Shown here one piece after another: positions 44,293-56,212 of a DNA stretch of 64,000 nucleotides (positions are counted from its first letter, which is position 1; each line of letters starts with the position of its first letter). The stretch covers positions 18,612,374 through 18,676,373 of the forward strand of contig OZ005607.1 of NCBI GenBank assembly GCA_963930655.1. The letters run 5' to 3'. This DNA comes from Myrica gale (Eukaryota; Streptophyta; Magnoliopsida; Fagales; Myricaceae). Under the pieces are notes generated by a model. It had not been told where the DNA came from. It did not search any database and was given only the letters and a program-made list of their open reading frames with translations. The position numbers and the translations under genes were made by a program.

Positions 44293-46130
44293 GTGCTCAA
44301 TAACAACAAAAACAATTTGGGTAAATTTGATGCAAAAGCTGATGAAGGTATCTTTCTTGGTTATTTAATCTCTAGTAAAGTCTATTGCGTTTTCAATAAA
44401 CGTACATGGATTGTTGAAGAATCAATCGATGTCATTTTTTATGAATCTAACAATCTTGTGAAAAGAAATGATGAAGATATTATAGATCTTGATAAAGAAG
44501 TTGAGAAACTTGCCACAAATAATGACAAGAAAGAAACACTTGTACAAGAGCAAGGATCTCAAGAATCACAAAAAGATGATCAACAAGTCAACATTGATCT
44601 ACCAAAGTGATGAAAATATATCAAAAGTCATCTTCTCCTGAAAATTATTGGTAATGTTGAGACATGAGTAAGCACTCGCTCTTCTATAAACCAAGCTAAT
44701 AATTTTATTTTACGTTCAAAACTTGAACCTAAGAATTTTCTTGAAACTAAAGATGATGAAAGTTGGATCCATGCTATGGGGAAAAGTTAAAACAATTTGA
44801 GAAAAATCAACTATGACATATAGTTCCTAGACCCAAGGATTATCCAATTATTTGTACAAAATGGATGAATCCGGGGTTGTTGTGAGAAATAAGGCAAAAT
44901 TGGTAGCCTAAGGTTACAATAAAAAGAGGAGATTAATTTTAACGAAACTTTTTGCTCCCTCAAAATCAATTCATATATGACTCGCTTTCGCTTGCTATAA
45001 AGATTTTAAATTATTTCAAATGGATGTAAAAAGTGCATTCCTAAATGGATTTATCATAGAAGAAGTATATGTTGAGCAACCATCATGCTTTGAAGATGAA
45101 AAACTTTCAAATCATGTGTACAAGCTCAAATGGCACTTTATGGCTTGAAACAGGCACCTAGGGCATGATATGAACCTCTAGGTTCTTTTCTCATTGAAAA
45201 TGGTTTTTCACGAGGTAAAATTGATACTACTCTTTTCACTAAGAAAAAAGAAAATGAATTGTTAACGGTTAAAATTTATGTTAATGACATCATCTTTGGA
45301 TCTACTAATGAATCTTTGTGTCAAAATTTTTCTCAAGTTATGCAAGGTGAATTTGAGATGAGCCTTATGGGAGAAATGAACTATTTTCTTGGCCTCCAAA
45401 TCAAACGATAGAATGAGAGAATCTTCATCAATCAAGAAAAATACACGAGATCTCCTTAACCGATTCTGTATGGACAACTCAAAACCTATGGGCACACCTA
45501 TCAGTCCATCTACAAAAATGATAAAAGATGAGAAAGGTAAGGATGTGGACCAAACAAAATATCGAGGTATGATTGACTCCTTACTCTATCTCACTGCTAG
45601 TAGACCAGATATAATGTTTAGTGTATACATGTGTGCTAGATTCCGATCCTGTCCTAAGGAATCTCATCTCCTTGTGGTTAAAAGAATTTTCAGATATCTT
45701 GTTGGCACTCAAAATATTGGTTTGTTTTATCTCAAGAGTGCTGAATTTAATTTGCAAGAATACTCGGATGCGGATTATGCGGGGTGTAAAAAATATAGAA
45801 AAAATACTAGTGGTGTGTGCCAATTTCTTGGACCCTCACTATTCTCTTGATGTTGTAAGAAAAAAATTTGTGGCTCTATCAACCACGGAAGTTGAGTATA
45901 TTGCAGTGGACAATTATTGTGCACAAGTATTGTGGATGAATAAATAATTGGAAGATTTTAATCTTCATTTTTCTCTCATGCCAATAAAATGTGACAACAC
46001 CAGTACGATTAATCTTACAAAAAATTCAATTCAGCACTCTAGGACAAAAACATATTGAGATTAAACATCACTTTATTTGAGATCATGCTCAAAAAGGGGG
46101 ATATTGTTCTTGAATTCGTAAACCCTTTAA
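44293..46130 (+). pseudogene. SIRE-like copia pol pseudogene
   Basis: It begins in the integrase C-terminal region (NNLGKFDAKADEGIFLGYLI, FNKRTWIVEESI). RT follows (CYKDFKLFQMDVKSAFLNG, YVEQPSCFED), then RNase H-side segments (MDNSKPMGTPISPSTKMIKD, YRGMIDSLLYLTASRPDIMF, EYSDADYAGCKK, GVCQFLG). It includes several stops and shifts, and the YVDD site has drifted. The second half stays open for 153 codons (45,389-45,850). Together with the env-like ORF and LTR D it is most likely the remains of one element. Confidence 0.85.
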
Positions 46131-46340
46131 TGGGGATAGATTTTGCTTTATTCGCCAAGAAATTGGAATGAGATTTCCTACGGAATAAAGGTGATATATG
46201 CGTGTTTTGTCATATTAATTGTGTTAATGATTGTGTTGGACATGTTTTGATTTGTGTTTAAATTGCTCTCTATGCATTTCTCTTTAAAATCATGCTTAAT
46301 CTTTGTGAAAACATTATATGTACTCCGTTTGTATGCCATA

Positions 46341-46490
46341 TGTCAACACTTCTACTTTTTCATTGTTGTTTTCACTAGAGAAGTATGTGTTGACACCATA
46401 CATTCATGTGTTGACATATAAGCTTCGTTGCCAAGAGACTAGTGAGCATGTGCAATGTGTTGACACATAGAGTCAATGTGTCAACACATC
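46341..46490 (+). promoter_or_regulatory. Paired GTGTTGACA palindromes before the env-like ORF
   Basis: GTGTTGAC starts at 46,387 and 46,408, and again at 46,457 with GTGTCAAC at 46,478. Both pairs are 21 bp apart, and a single TGTCAACAC lies at 46,341. Most sites carry T where the LTR motif has C, a CpG-to-TpG change. A TATA-like CATATTTATACTC follows near 46,527, about 180 bp before the env-like ATG. A second promoter inside the element is a plausible but untested reading. Confidence 0.55.
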
Positions 46491-46710
46491 TTTCGGGTTC
46501 ACTATTTTCAAAAAGGGGGTACGCGTGGCATATTTATACTCTTTTAGGCTTATGGGTCAACACCTTTGCTTCTCCCATCTCACAGACCCTCATTTATCTC
46601 CCAAACGGCGCAAATTTCTCTCTGCCTCACAAATTTCATTTACCCACTGCCCTCTTCGAAAAGTACACCACCGATAGCCTTCAATCTCCTCACCACGCCA
46701 CTACCTTGAT

Positions 46711-48035
46711 GTCTTCCAGCCGCTCCAAGCGTCCCTCTCGCCAGACCCCATCTTCTGTAAGTCAAGGATACGAAAGAAAGAACGCAACACTGATGAACCC
46801 AATCCTACTCCAGAGGCCTACATTTACAAGTCAAGGCTTTGTAAAAATAGCTTTTTCTAGATTTTAGAAATTGAAAAGTCATTGCTGGACGTTGGGCTAA
46901 TTTTCAATGGTTTACTGAGAATGACTTTGATTTTAAAGAGATGTTTGAATTTCAAGAATGGGGTATTATTGTGAATTTGAAAGTGGACTGTTATATGTAT
47001 TTGGTGAAATTAATTTATGCTAATTTTCCATATTCAAAGTCTAAGGCTGCCACCAGTTATATGAATGGGAAACACTTAGATCTATCCAGTTTCTCCCTAA
47101 ATTCATTGGCCTCAACCCCTAACCTCATTTAGGGTAGGATTATCCACATATGAATCTTGGTCATTTAATGGTTCATCATATTAAAAGTTGCCACTGAAAA
47201 TAAGAGACAAGAGCTACCTTATAGGATGTTTTTCACACATATGTTCCATGCTCTTGAAGTTGATATGACTGAGGAAGTAAAAGAAAAACTCAAAGACTCT
47301 AAGGAGTATAACAAGAAAACTTTTTGGTTGATGGGTTTTATTCAAAATGAGGATGGAGTTTGAGTAAAGAAAGGTTTTGTGACACCTCAAAAAGGAAGTG
47401 AACAGGGTTCAGATTCTAAAGATAGTGAAGATGAGGAAGAGGCTGATACTGAAAGGACCCCAACTGGAACTATGACTCCTATGGGAGAGCACACTCCTAT
47501 CTTTTTCCTTCACTACAGATTGGTTCATCCTTCCAATTTCCTGCTACTAATTCTCATGAGCCTCCTTTGAGTTCTCTTGAAGCTTCATTGGATGATATAA
47601 AGAAAGAACAGAAGAAATTGAGTAAGAATATGAAGGACCTGACCACTAGCATGAAGACGGGGTTCGAAAATATTATGAAGGTGCTCACTAATCATACTAA
47701 GCATTTTGGGATTCTTGATAAGGATATGCTCACTAATCAACAATAGCATTCATGTGGCAAGCAATGTGATTCAGAATACTGTTGATGAGTTTGCTTCAAC
47801 CTCTGCTGAGCTTCAGGCTTTTGTGAAGTCCTCTGCCGAAAATGTTGTTAAGGCCACCGAGATCCATCAGAAATCTTCGTCCTCATGTCATAAGATGGAC
47901 GTATTGGTTCTCTACCACTTGGATGAACTGGCTGAAGAAGTTTGAGATTGATTATCCTCCTCTTCCTTTCGGTTCTCCATAGCCTCCTACCCTTAACCTT
48001 CCCCATATCCTATTTTTGACGATGCCAAAGGGAGA
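46711..48035 (+). pseudogene. Env-like third ORF of the SIRE-like element, decayed
   Basis: An ATG at 46,711 opens MSSSRSKRPSRQTPSS, followed in shifting frames by NFQWFTENDFDFKEMFEFQE, LVKLIYANFPYSKSKA, YMNGKHLDLS, an acidic stretch (SDSKDSEDEEEADTERTP) and a coiled-coil-like KKEQKKLSKNMKDLTTSMKT. Position downstream of pol and a basic N-terminus followed by an acidic hinge and coiled coil fit the env-like/third ORF of SIRE/Maximus copia elements. The origin and function of those ORFs are uncertain. Stops and frameshifts are frequent. A purine-rich GCCAAAGGGAGAGAAATT near 48,022 may be the polypurine tract. Confidence 0.6.
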
Positions 48036-48542
48036 GAAATTCTAAGTACTATGTTGACCTCCTAGCTCTTAACTGAGAACATTCCATTTTGTATTAACCT
48101 TAGTTTGTCCTCTTATGTTTGTATTCATTTTGGTTGATTGAGCACTTGACTTTATCCAATGGATATCTGTTTATTTTTATGTCTCCATTGGATTATTTTA
48201 ATATGCTCATATCTGCTAATTTTCTAATGGTGATCATAAGGGAATTTAGAAGTGGTTATCTCTTTGCACTTAATTATGGATTTTTGAGACTTGCTTCACA
48301 AGTAGTATTCCTATATTTCAATTCTCAATATATGAAGTCTTGTGTTCTAGATTGAAATGTGAAGTTTGGGAAGTTTAGAGAAAGCACGTAGAAGTGTTTT
48401 TTCATCTTTTTCAAATTTTGGGAAAGTTCTATATACAAAGGAAACTCTTGAAAAAAATTTGTGAAATCTTAAAGTCTTTTTTGCTAAAAAGAAGTCATAA
48501 ATAGGAGAAAGATGACAGAAAAGCTGAAAAGGGTGAATATCA
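48036..48542. other. Unassigned stretch after the env-like ORF
   Basis: This should be 3' untranslated internal DNA and perhaps foreign insert. No LTR start (TGTTAGCC) was found before the hAT-like element. The minus-strand ORF at 48,347-48,610 has no recognised family. Confidence 0.4.
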
Positions 48543-48983
48543 TAGGGATGTCGAGCGGAACTTGGATTTGGATTTTGAAAATAGGAAAAAGCAGCAAGAA
48601 TAAAAGGCAAAACGATTGATAGAGTGAGATTCTGGGAGAAAGAGAGAGAGAGGAAAATTGGAAATCAGGGCAAGATACTCACCTAAACTAGATGGTTAAT
48701 TGCCGCCTATGCGCAGGAGAGGGAGGGGAGGGAGAGAGAGGAGAGAGAGAGATAGAGAAAAAAGGGGGGTGACTGTCGAAGAAATGGGAGGGAGAGGGTG
48801 ACTGTTGAAGAAAAAATGGGAGGCTAGGAGGGGACCCAGTGCCGGGTAAACCGAGAACCGAGAAACCCCCGGGTTTTTCCTAAATTAGGCCACCGGCACT
48901 GGCACCGGTTAGGCTGGGTACCGAGAACCCGGTGCCGGTGCTACCGGATTTTACCAAAATTCCGGTGGCTTTGAACATCCCTA
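48543..48983. mobile_element. hAT-like non-autonomous element
   Basis: It starts TAGGGATGTCGAGCGG and ends GGCTTTGAACATCCCTA. The short termini TAGGGATGT and (inverted) TAGGGATGTTC are a common plant hAT pattern. The interior has GA-rich microsatellite (48,715-48,760) and CCGG-rich text. No matching 8-bp duplication was found, and its right end abuts truncated LTR D, so boundaries may have been rearranged. Confidence 0.5.
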
Positions 48984-49893
48984 GTGTCTACACATTGCAC
49001 TGACACCCGAGACAGCTATTCCAAACCAAGTCATGGTGTCGACACATTGAAGTCTAGTGTCGTCACATTGAACTGTCTCTCGAGAGCACAATTCTAGATC
49101 AATTTTTTTGATGTGTAAACACATACCATGATTTTGAAGAAAATCTGAAACTACGTCAAAACATTCAAAATGCTTTAAAAAGACATGGGTATCGTTCTAA
49201 CAGTGCTTTTGATGGCTTTGAAGACCATTGAAGACAAAGAAGGTTTAAAGAGAAGAAGTTAGCAAAAAGAGACAACAATTGTGCAATTTCACATGCAATT
49301 ACTTTACGACCTAACTTTTAGAGAGAGAAAGTGTTCTGAAGAAGAGAGAAGATCGCACTTACAAAGAAAGCTTGTAATTCTCTGCCAAACTTCAGCTTTC
49401 TACTGAGCATCTTGTCTTTTGCACACCTTTGTACTTTCCACTTGTTTATTCGGCTTTGAGAGTCTTTATCTAAAATTCCTTTGTACACATCCTTTGTAAA
49501 TCACTTGAGTGTTGGGTAAACACTGGTCCTACTCACATGGGTAGAAAAATCACTTAGATTTTGAAATTTTTGGAGTTAAAGCATGAACTTAGAAAACGTT
49601 TTGTAAAGTTTCCTTAGCACCTGGGAAGCTAAGGTGTATTTACTATTTGATTAATAGGGAAGGAAGCCCAACGGAGTCAATAGCCTTGGGGGTGGACGTA
49701 GGCAAGTGTTGGCCGAACCTCCTAAAATTACGGTGTCATCTCTCTAACTCTATCTCTCCTTTTCACGCGTTTCATATTTCTCTTTGTTGTGCTTTATGCT
49801 TTCCTATTATACTGCTTAAATTATCTTGAAAAAATTTTAATTTTTATTAAAACCTAATTCACCCCCCTCTTGGATTGTTATTTAGACTTACAA
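48984..49893 (+). mobile_element. SIRE-like copia LTR, copy D, 5' truncated
   Basis: It starts within the palindrome region (GTGTCTACACATTGCAC at 48,984; a pair at 49,036 and 49,057, 21 bp apart) and runs through GAAGCTAAGGTGTATTTAC and GGGGGTGGACGTAGGCAAG to CTCTTGGATTGTTATTTAGACTTACA. The first several hundred bases of the LTR are missing. It is probably the 3' LTR of the element whose pol and env-like parts lie upstream. Confidence 0.75.
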
Positions 49894-49899
49894 GCCTTC

Positions 49900-50245
49900 T
49901 CAACATTAATGATCACTTCTAAAATGTATTCATATTGCACCCACTCATTTGCTTAAGGTCACCACCTCAATAACTGAGTACATCATCCTATTTAATAGAG
50001 GCACGAGTACAAAACTATTGTACATAAATATGTCCCTTGGTCTAAAATAATTATCAAATGAATAAGGAACCGAAAAGTTATACTCTCCTCCTTTGATTCA
50101 TTCACTATTGGCATGACTTTTCTACAATGTCACTCAACATTATCTGAGTTACATCTTATGTCACATCATATTACCCAATAAATAAACATAAACACATGAC
50201 ATCTAAACAAATGTTTTTTAGAACATATATCTTATAATCTCCCAC
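49900..50245 (-). mobile_element. Copia (Tork/Angela-type) 3' LTR remnant, minus strand
   Basis: The minus strand reads AAGTGGGAGATTATAAGATA at about 50,247, a typical polypurine tract leading into an LTR. It then follows the motif order seen at 2,806-3,150. It is cut by LTR D at its far end. Confidence 0.65.
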
Positions 50246-50262
50246 TTGCAGTAAAAAATATT

Positions 50263-50652
50263 GGGGGAAATACACTTTTCACCCATAAACTGTCGGGGTA
50301 GTAACACATTGCACCCTAAACTACCATCTTTAAGACATTGTACCCTTAAATTACCAATGTTAGACACTTTGCACCCTAAACTACCCACTTTGACATATTA
50401 CACCTTCCAACTACTAATATTAAACATTTTGCACCCTCCATTTGACAATAATAACCCTTGAGAAATTAATGAATTGACAATAATATCTTCAATATATGCA
50501 AAATGGGTCAAGGCATTATCGTCTGAAAATTTGATAAAGGGTGTAAAGTGTTAAAAATTGGTAGTTAGATGGTGTAATGTGTCAAAATTGGTAGTTTAGG
50601 GTGCAAAGTGCAAAACCTATGGTAGTTAGTGGCTGAAAAGTGTATTTTCCTC
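50263..50652. mobile_element. Inverted-repeat MITE, about 390 bp
   Basis: GGGGGAAATACACTTTTCA and, inverted, GAGGAAAATACACTTTTCA begin arms that pair over most of the length, with repeated 'TTGCACCCTAAACTACC' phrases. The flanks AAAAATATT and GAAAACATT agree at seven of nine bases, a plausible decayed Mutator-type duplication. It sits close to the polypurine tract of the minus-strand copia remnant. Confidence 0.75.
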
Positions 50653-51179
50653 GAAAACATTCATAATACCCAACAAACCCTTTTTTAAGTAACCACACTC
50701 AAAAGTAAACAAGCAATACATGCTTATCACTAACTGAATATTATCTCATAAAGTTGAGTTTCCTGTTTTATAACATAATTGATATAGTCCATAATCACTT
50801 TCAAAATTATATAAAAAAAAAGACCATCAATAATATCATAAATAATGAAATAATCAAAAAATGTTCATGTCAAACCAAACCACTATTAATATCTTAATAA
50901 ACAAAATTTTGAAATAGAAATCAAATTCCAAAAATATTCTGAAAATAAAGATAGTCTTTCAAATTAAAATTCAATCTTTCTAGGACTCAAATAGAAAGCT
51001 CTGATTGAAGTGACTGCAACACTTGCACTTCACTCTATTATTAAAAAAGCTTCCTCTTCACTTTGTTTCTGAGTTATCTTGAACCCCGCAACATATTGCA
51101 TAAGTGAGAAGTTGTGTCAAAATTGACATATCATAAATTTAATGGACATTCCAATAAAATAAAATTGATAAGCATATCT

Positions 51180-51995
51180 TCAGTAAGTTTCTTTTTCTTT
51201 CGAAAAGCGAGAGAAACTCGGCAATTCCTATTTAAGTATCCTAGTTTGCCACAGTGGAAATAATATCATTTACCTTTCTTCTATATGCCAATTATGTTCT
51301 CTTTCTTGGATTGAGACCCTTTTGTTCTTCCTGAACTTCTTCGCCTTGGCTTTAGTTCAGAACTTGTTGACTTGTCCATTATCATTAGAGAACCTTTCTT
51401 CGTTGTGATAAGTTTCTCAGTTGAGTGCAACATATTAAGCAGCTCTAACAAAGTCACATTCATTTTGTTACAATACAAATTTATTGAATAATTATGGCAA
51501 AGATGCAAGCATCACTCCTACCCTGCTCTCACCATCCTTACCTGCACCTAGTGACTCCAGTTCATAGATGTAAGAAATCATTCTCAGGACATGATCCCGA
51601 ACTGAAGCAACTTCCACCATTTTAGTGGTCATCAGCAGTTTCATAGTCTGCTGGCGTGCAGCCTTACTATGATCCATAAACATCTCCTGAAGAGAATCGA
51701 TTGTATCTTTGCATTTACCAAGCCCTCGCACTGCTTCTGCAACATATTAGTCATAGAGGCTAATATATAGGATTTAGCAAGTTCATCAGTCTCATGCCAC
51801 TAATCATAGGAAACTTTTTTTCTCATCAGTAGCATCAAATAAAGCAAGTCAAGATTTATCTTTCTTTAGAACATAGGCAATCTTCTCTACTACGAGTACT
51901 ATTAAGAGATTCCGCTTCCAATCTACGAAATTCTATCAAGTAAGTTTGTTGTCTTCAAGAATTCTAGACAATGAATTAAGGTTTGGCATGATTAA
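51180..51995 (-). pseudogene. Copia gag pseudogene, minus strand
   Basis: The minus strand gives MPNLNSLSRILEDNKLT at about 51,990, then IAYVLKKDKS, GKCKDTIDSLQEMFMDHSKA, VRDHVLRMISYIYELESLGA and GVMLASLPKFFNKFV, with several stops between. This is a copia Gag of the type paired with the Tork/Angela LTR. A degraded knuckle region follows (51,300-51,240). No pol remains between it and the 3' LTR at 50,245, so the element lost its centre. Confidence 0.8.
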
Positions 51996-51999
51996 TCTG

Positions 52000-52454
52000 C
52001 AAAAACATACAGAGTTAATCCACTTGTATAATATAATAATAATCCAATAAATTCAGGTACTTATACAGGACCACTTCGACACAACAATCAAATAAAATAT
52101 GAATATAACATTCAGTTTATATCCCGGAGGGAGAGTGTGGAGGAAAGTCTGCCACAGCTACCACCCTATCCAATAATATTGAAATGTTTCTCCGCTCACT
52201 AATTCCACCTAACATTAACAATGAGGTTGATGTTTCAGCAAAAACAAAACAGTACATTTTTGGTTAAGCATTTCGTTTATCATTGTAAAATTGTATTTTT
52301 TTGGTACTTATACAAAACCACTTCGACCTTGATTACACTCATCGGGAAGATGTAAGGACGGTGGTGGAGACTATGATAATGACACATCGAACGCTCCACA
52401 ATCAGATGCATGTGTATTTTTAAAAAGTTCCCGAGTAAAGAGGCGGCGTTGCTG
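52000..52454. other. Leader region of the decayed copia element
   Basis: No coding sequence is evident. A phrase RGTACTTATACARRACCACTTCGAC occurs twice (about 52,058 and 52,303), suggesting local duplication. The minus-strand ORF over 52,280-52,600 has no recognised family. Confidence 0.35.
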
Positions 52455-52480
52455 AAGCCCAACACCCTGATACCATGGGA
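52455..52480 (-). other. PBS-like site of the minus-strand copia element
   Basis: The minus strand reads CCATGGTATCAGGGTGTTGG. ATGGTATCAG resembles the initiator tRNA-Met binding site. It lies upstream of the gag pseudogene, as expected, with a 5' LTR remnant possibly at 52,480-52,640. Confidence 0.45.
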
Positions 52481-52639
52481 GAACAATAGATAGAGTTTTG
52501 CGATCTGTTTACCAGTGAAGCATTTCTGGTATGTGAATAACAAAAAATCATTGCTTATATAGATAATTTTTAGAAAATATTGCAAAACCGAAGTGAGCAA
52601 AATAAGATAAATAAATCAAAGGTTATTGTGAACCATGCT

Positions 52640-53230
52640 GTTGGTTCATGCTCGTTCCACAACACACGAGTTTGCATGGTAAGTTAATTATTAAATTTTA
52701 TTCATTAATGTATTGTCGAGTTTAAAATTGTTTGTCACTAACTTTGTGCTATTTACATGTAGAAAATCCTAACAGTGGCAAAATCAATCTAGCAGAGCTG
52801 TATAAGAATAATTATACAAACAAAGATGGTGTTTGGACCTCGGAAGGAGCGAGAGAAATTTATGTTTGTGTATTGCACTTTCATTTAATACAGTTATATG
52901 TTATTTGATTACAGTTTATCTACTTTGTGTTTCTAATCATTATTAAATTCTTGCAAAAACGGATGGATGCCTTCTAGTGCTAGTGTGAATGAGAAGGGAA
53001 GCCTTACACAAAAATTGAAGTATATTTTGAGATATTGGGCAAGAAGTCGGGATATGTTAGCAAATTCGGACGTGCAATTTAACTTGAGCATTCATCATGT
53101 TTAACTATACAATCTTCTATTCTACAGCGCCAGCCAGTGAAGGTAAAGGATGAGATAGAAGTGATGAGAGCTACTAGAGAGAAAGACTTATGAAGAAACA
53201 AGCTGAGATGGAGGGAGAATGATTCCCTCC
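52640..53230. other. Unassigned stretch
   Basis: No gene or element ends were recognised. Confidence 0.35.
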
Positions 53231-53460
53231 TAAGAGGGAATTACCTAATGGGTCCTAACAGGCCATTGGATGGATGACAACACATTAATGAATCCATCCA
53301 ATGGTCAGTATTAAATGTTAAAAAAATACAAAATCAAAAAAAAAACTTTTTTAATTAATTCATTAATGTGTTGTCATTAATACAGACCATTAGATGGATT
53401 CATTAATGTATTGTCATCCATCCAATGGCCTGTTAAGACCCATTAGGTAATTCCCTCTTA
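53231..53460. mobile_element. Foldback MITE, about 230 bp
   Basis: TAAGAGGGAATTACCTAATG and its exact inverted counterpart bound the element. The arms (about 85 bp) share GGCCATTGGATGGATGACAA and ATTAATGAATCCATCCAATGG. Both ends fall at TA, so a TA or TAA target duplication is possible. The family was not resolved. Confidence 0.8.
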
Positions 53461-53639
53461 TGATTGCGACATTATTTACTAGTATGATGTTATTTTTGGT
53501 TTAATTACGCATAATTATGTATTATTATTGATGTTTATGAATGTGAGTATTGTATTGTTATTTTAATAGTACGTGTTATATAATTTTTCGATTCTTATTT
53601 TTTTTTTAAAAAAAAAAGAAACAAATTCTGTTAAAATCG

Positions 53640-54300
53640 TTCAATCAACAATTTAGGTGATCGAACGGTAGTGGTAAAACATGAAACACCTAAAATCGCA
53701 ATCGATCAATCAACTAATTGTTCTATTGGCAAATTTTTGATCATGCAACTAAACTGTTTGATCATCTAGCGAGCACATTCAATAAGCTTCAACGATCGAT
53801 TGTACATTCGACATGTCCGATCGCAGAAATTAACCGATTGATCATCAAAATTGTCTAATCGATCGTAATTGTTTATCGTTCCATCATCACAAATTTCCGA
53901 CCGATTGTTAATGTTTCCCGTTCGATCTTGATAAAAGTACCGTCTAATCGGTTGTAGATCCTACCGTTTGATCACCCAATAGTCGTCCGATCAATTATAA
54001 ATGCCAGTTCAACCGATCACCAGTTAGAATGTTCGATCAGGACAAGGAACCATCAATTGGCTTTGTCTCCAATTCGAACGGTCATCCACGTTCTGATCCA
54101 TTGGATATTGGATGAACGAGCGCAACTTCCCATCACAAAAAGTTCCATCACAATATCTTATTAGTGATGGAACCAATTTCGTCCCTAAAAAGTTTTCGTG
54201 ACGAAAATCGAATTTCGTCACCAAAAGCCTTTAGTGACGCTCTTTTGCTGATAGAGCTCGTGAAAAATAAATTTCGTCACTAAAAACTTTAGTTATTTTA
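53640..54300. mobile_element. CACTA-like subterminal repeat region
   Basis: More than fifteen short phrases of the type TTCGATCR, CCGATTGATC and CTAATCGATC alternate on both strands over 450 bp. They are followed by TTTCGTCACTAAAAA-type motifs (54,190-54,290) like those at 650-750 and 5,000-5,130. Dense subterminal repeats of one word are typical of CACTA elements. No CACTA terminus was found at the right edge. Confidence 0.5.
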
Positions 54301-54301
54301 G

Positions 54302-54484
54302 GGTGATTAACATTTTAGAGTGTTGGGGTTGATGTAAAAAGTGAGGAGAGAGATGATTTGAATAAATTTTTCATATTTATTAGAGTGAAAAGGGATGATT
54401 CGATGAAGAGAGAGAAAGTATTTTGTAATTATTATATTAGGCCAAAATTTTGAAGTGCCCAAAATTTTTGCTAACAAACACCAC
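54302..54484. mobile_element. MITE of the 43.7-kb family
   Basis: The left GGTGATTAACATTTTAGAG and the inverted right GTGGTGTTTGTTAGCAAAAA resemble the ends at 43,711. The interior shares GATTYRATGARRGAGA and TTATTATATTAGGCCAAA. Boundaries are approximate. Confidence 0.6.
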
Positions 54485-54737
54485 CGTTTTCGTTGTTTGA
54501 GCTGGCAAGTTTATGGCCTGATTGGAAGAGTTGTTTTCAATTTCTCAGTTAATGGGTGATGAACATAATAACACAATGAAAAAAAAAAGAATCTTTGACG
54601 TGGATGAATGTATGGTTTTGCACGGTGACTAATTGATCATCAAGTGTTTGTAGCTAGAAGATAAAATTCACTATTTTAGAAAGCAAAGTACACGAGAGAC
54701 TACAGTACATGACAAATGTATACTTCAACTCAAAGTT

Positions 54738-55270
54738 TCATTTCATAAATACAGATAAGTCAACCGGCAAACTTGCGAGGCAAATGATAGGAATGACCAA
54801 CCGTGATTGTCCTGGAAGCATAATGAGGAGAGCTATACAAAAGGCCATCATCATGGTAGGAATAGAGAAAAAAAGACCGGAAAGGGCGATTATCATTTTT
54901 TGAGGCAAGGATTTGTGGAAATCTTCTTCTGCATAACGTGATGTGAAGTTCTTAAAAACATCAATACTGATGTTGTGGAAGAAAAGAGAGATAATGCATC
55001 GAATATGATGAAGAGCGTAAATAACTTGTCATTTGAAAATATGGGGAGCCCTGTGTCTTGATTATTACCACCAGGAACAGCAAAGACCACAGCAAACATA
55101 ATTGTAACAATGAGCGCACCGACCACCGTACACGAAGTTGCAGTCTCCTTCATCCATTTTTCTCCTCCATTCAACATCTCCTTATGGTCACGTGTAAAAA
55201 TATCTTTAGGTTTCATGTTTTCAGAATTTAGAGCATCTGTCATCCAAGGAGGAGTGATATCCTGTATCCC
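54738..55270 (-). pseudogene. Locus C, PGG exon
   Basis: The acceptor ATAACAG precedes GIQDITPPWMTDALNSENMK, then EMLNGGEKWMKETATSCTVV, VFAVPGGNNQDTGLPIF, and the second helix DALSLFSSTTSVLMFL. One base is then missing (near 54,948), so the downstream SRYAEEDFHKSLPQKM and two final helices (AFCIALLIMLPG; SRLVIPIICLASLPVDL) are in another frame. That frame ends at TGA 54,738. Unlike relic A, this copy has only a single frameshift, at a different site, so the two lesions are independent. Confidence 0.88.
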
Positions 55271-56212
55271 CTGTTATTAATCCAAATCCTATAAGTTGAA
55301 GCAGTATATACACACATTATGAATTCCAACATGTTAGTTAAGATCTTGCGGACTTAATAATTACAATCTACAAAAGGCTGGACGGCTGTGCATCTTCTTT
55401 CTAGTCAGCCTTGGGTTAGAAGGCTTTCTCTTTCTAACCCTTCTTTCCTCCATCTAAACCCATCTTTCCTCCTTCTCTAGTCAGCCTTGGCTTCACTAAT
55501 ATTTCTGTTCTTTACCAGTTATTCTTTTTATCCACATTCTTTCCTTTATGATAGCTGATCTCGCCTAGCTATTCAAACTCAAGGGAGGTATTTAATAAGC
55601 AATAAAGTCATGTTGGAAGCGACGCTATCAAGTGATATAAGTAAGCTGGGCCTACACTAGGCTATCAATTAGTGGTTTGAACTTTTTTCTCTCAAGCGAA
55701 ATCTACCTAAGCCTCTGGATCGAGTATCAGACGAAGGCATAATATCCTTGGCCTTTTCCCATTTCAAAAGCTGGCCAGGAGTACTTCATCCACTCTCTTA
55801 AAGGTATTTTTTCAATGCTTAATTTCCTAAAACTAGACTAAGCATTCTATATATGCTAATGAAAGATCAGAAAAAAATTAGACTACTTATAGTAATAGAA
55901 GTGTATATATATCCTTTTTCCCTTTTTGTTTCCTTTATCCTTTATTAGACAAAACTAGGGAAGAGGTCGGTACTGTACGTACGCTCATGTACTAAAGTTA
56001 ATCCATTTAAATTCACGTACTTAATTAATTGTTCAATTACGCTCCAATTGCGTTTCTTGATTCTCTCTCATTTTCAATGAAGATCTATGTTCCATAATAG
56101 GGGAAGAAAGCCATAATATTAGCTAATCTTCTACAAAATTAATAGATAAACATCCAACTTAAATGTAAGCATAAAAAGGAGTAGAATAAAATAGAGTTTG
56201 AGAGATTATAAC

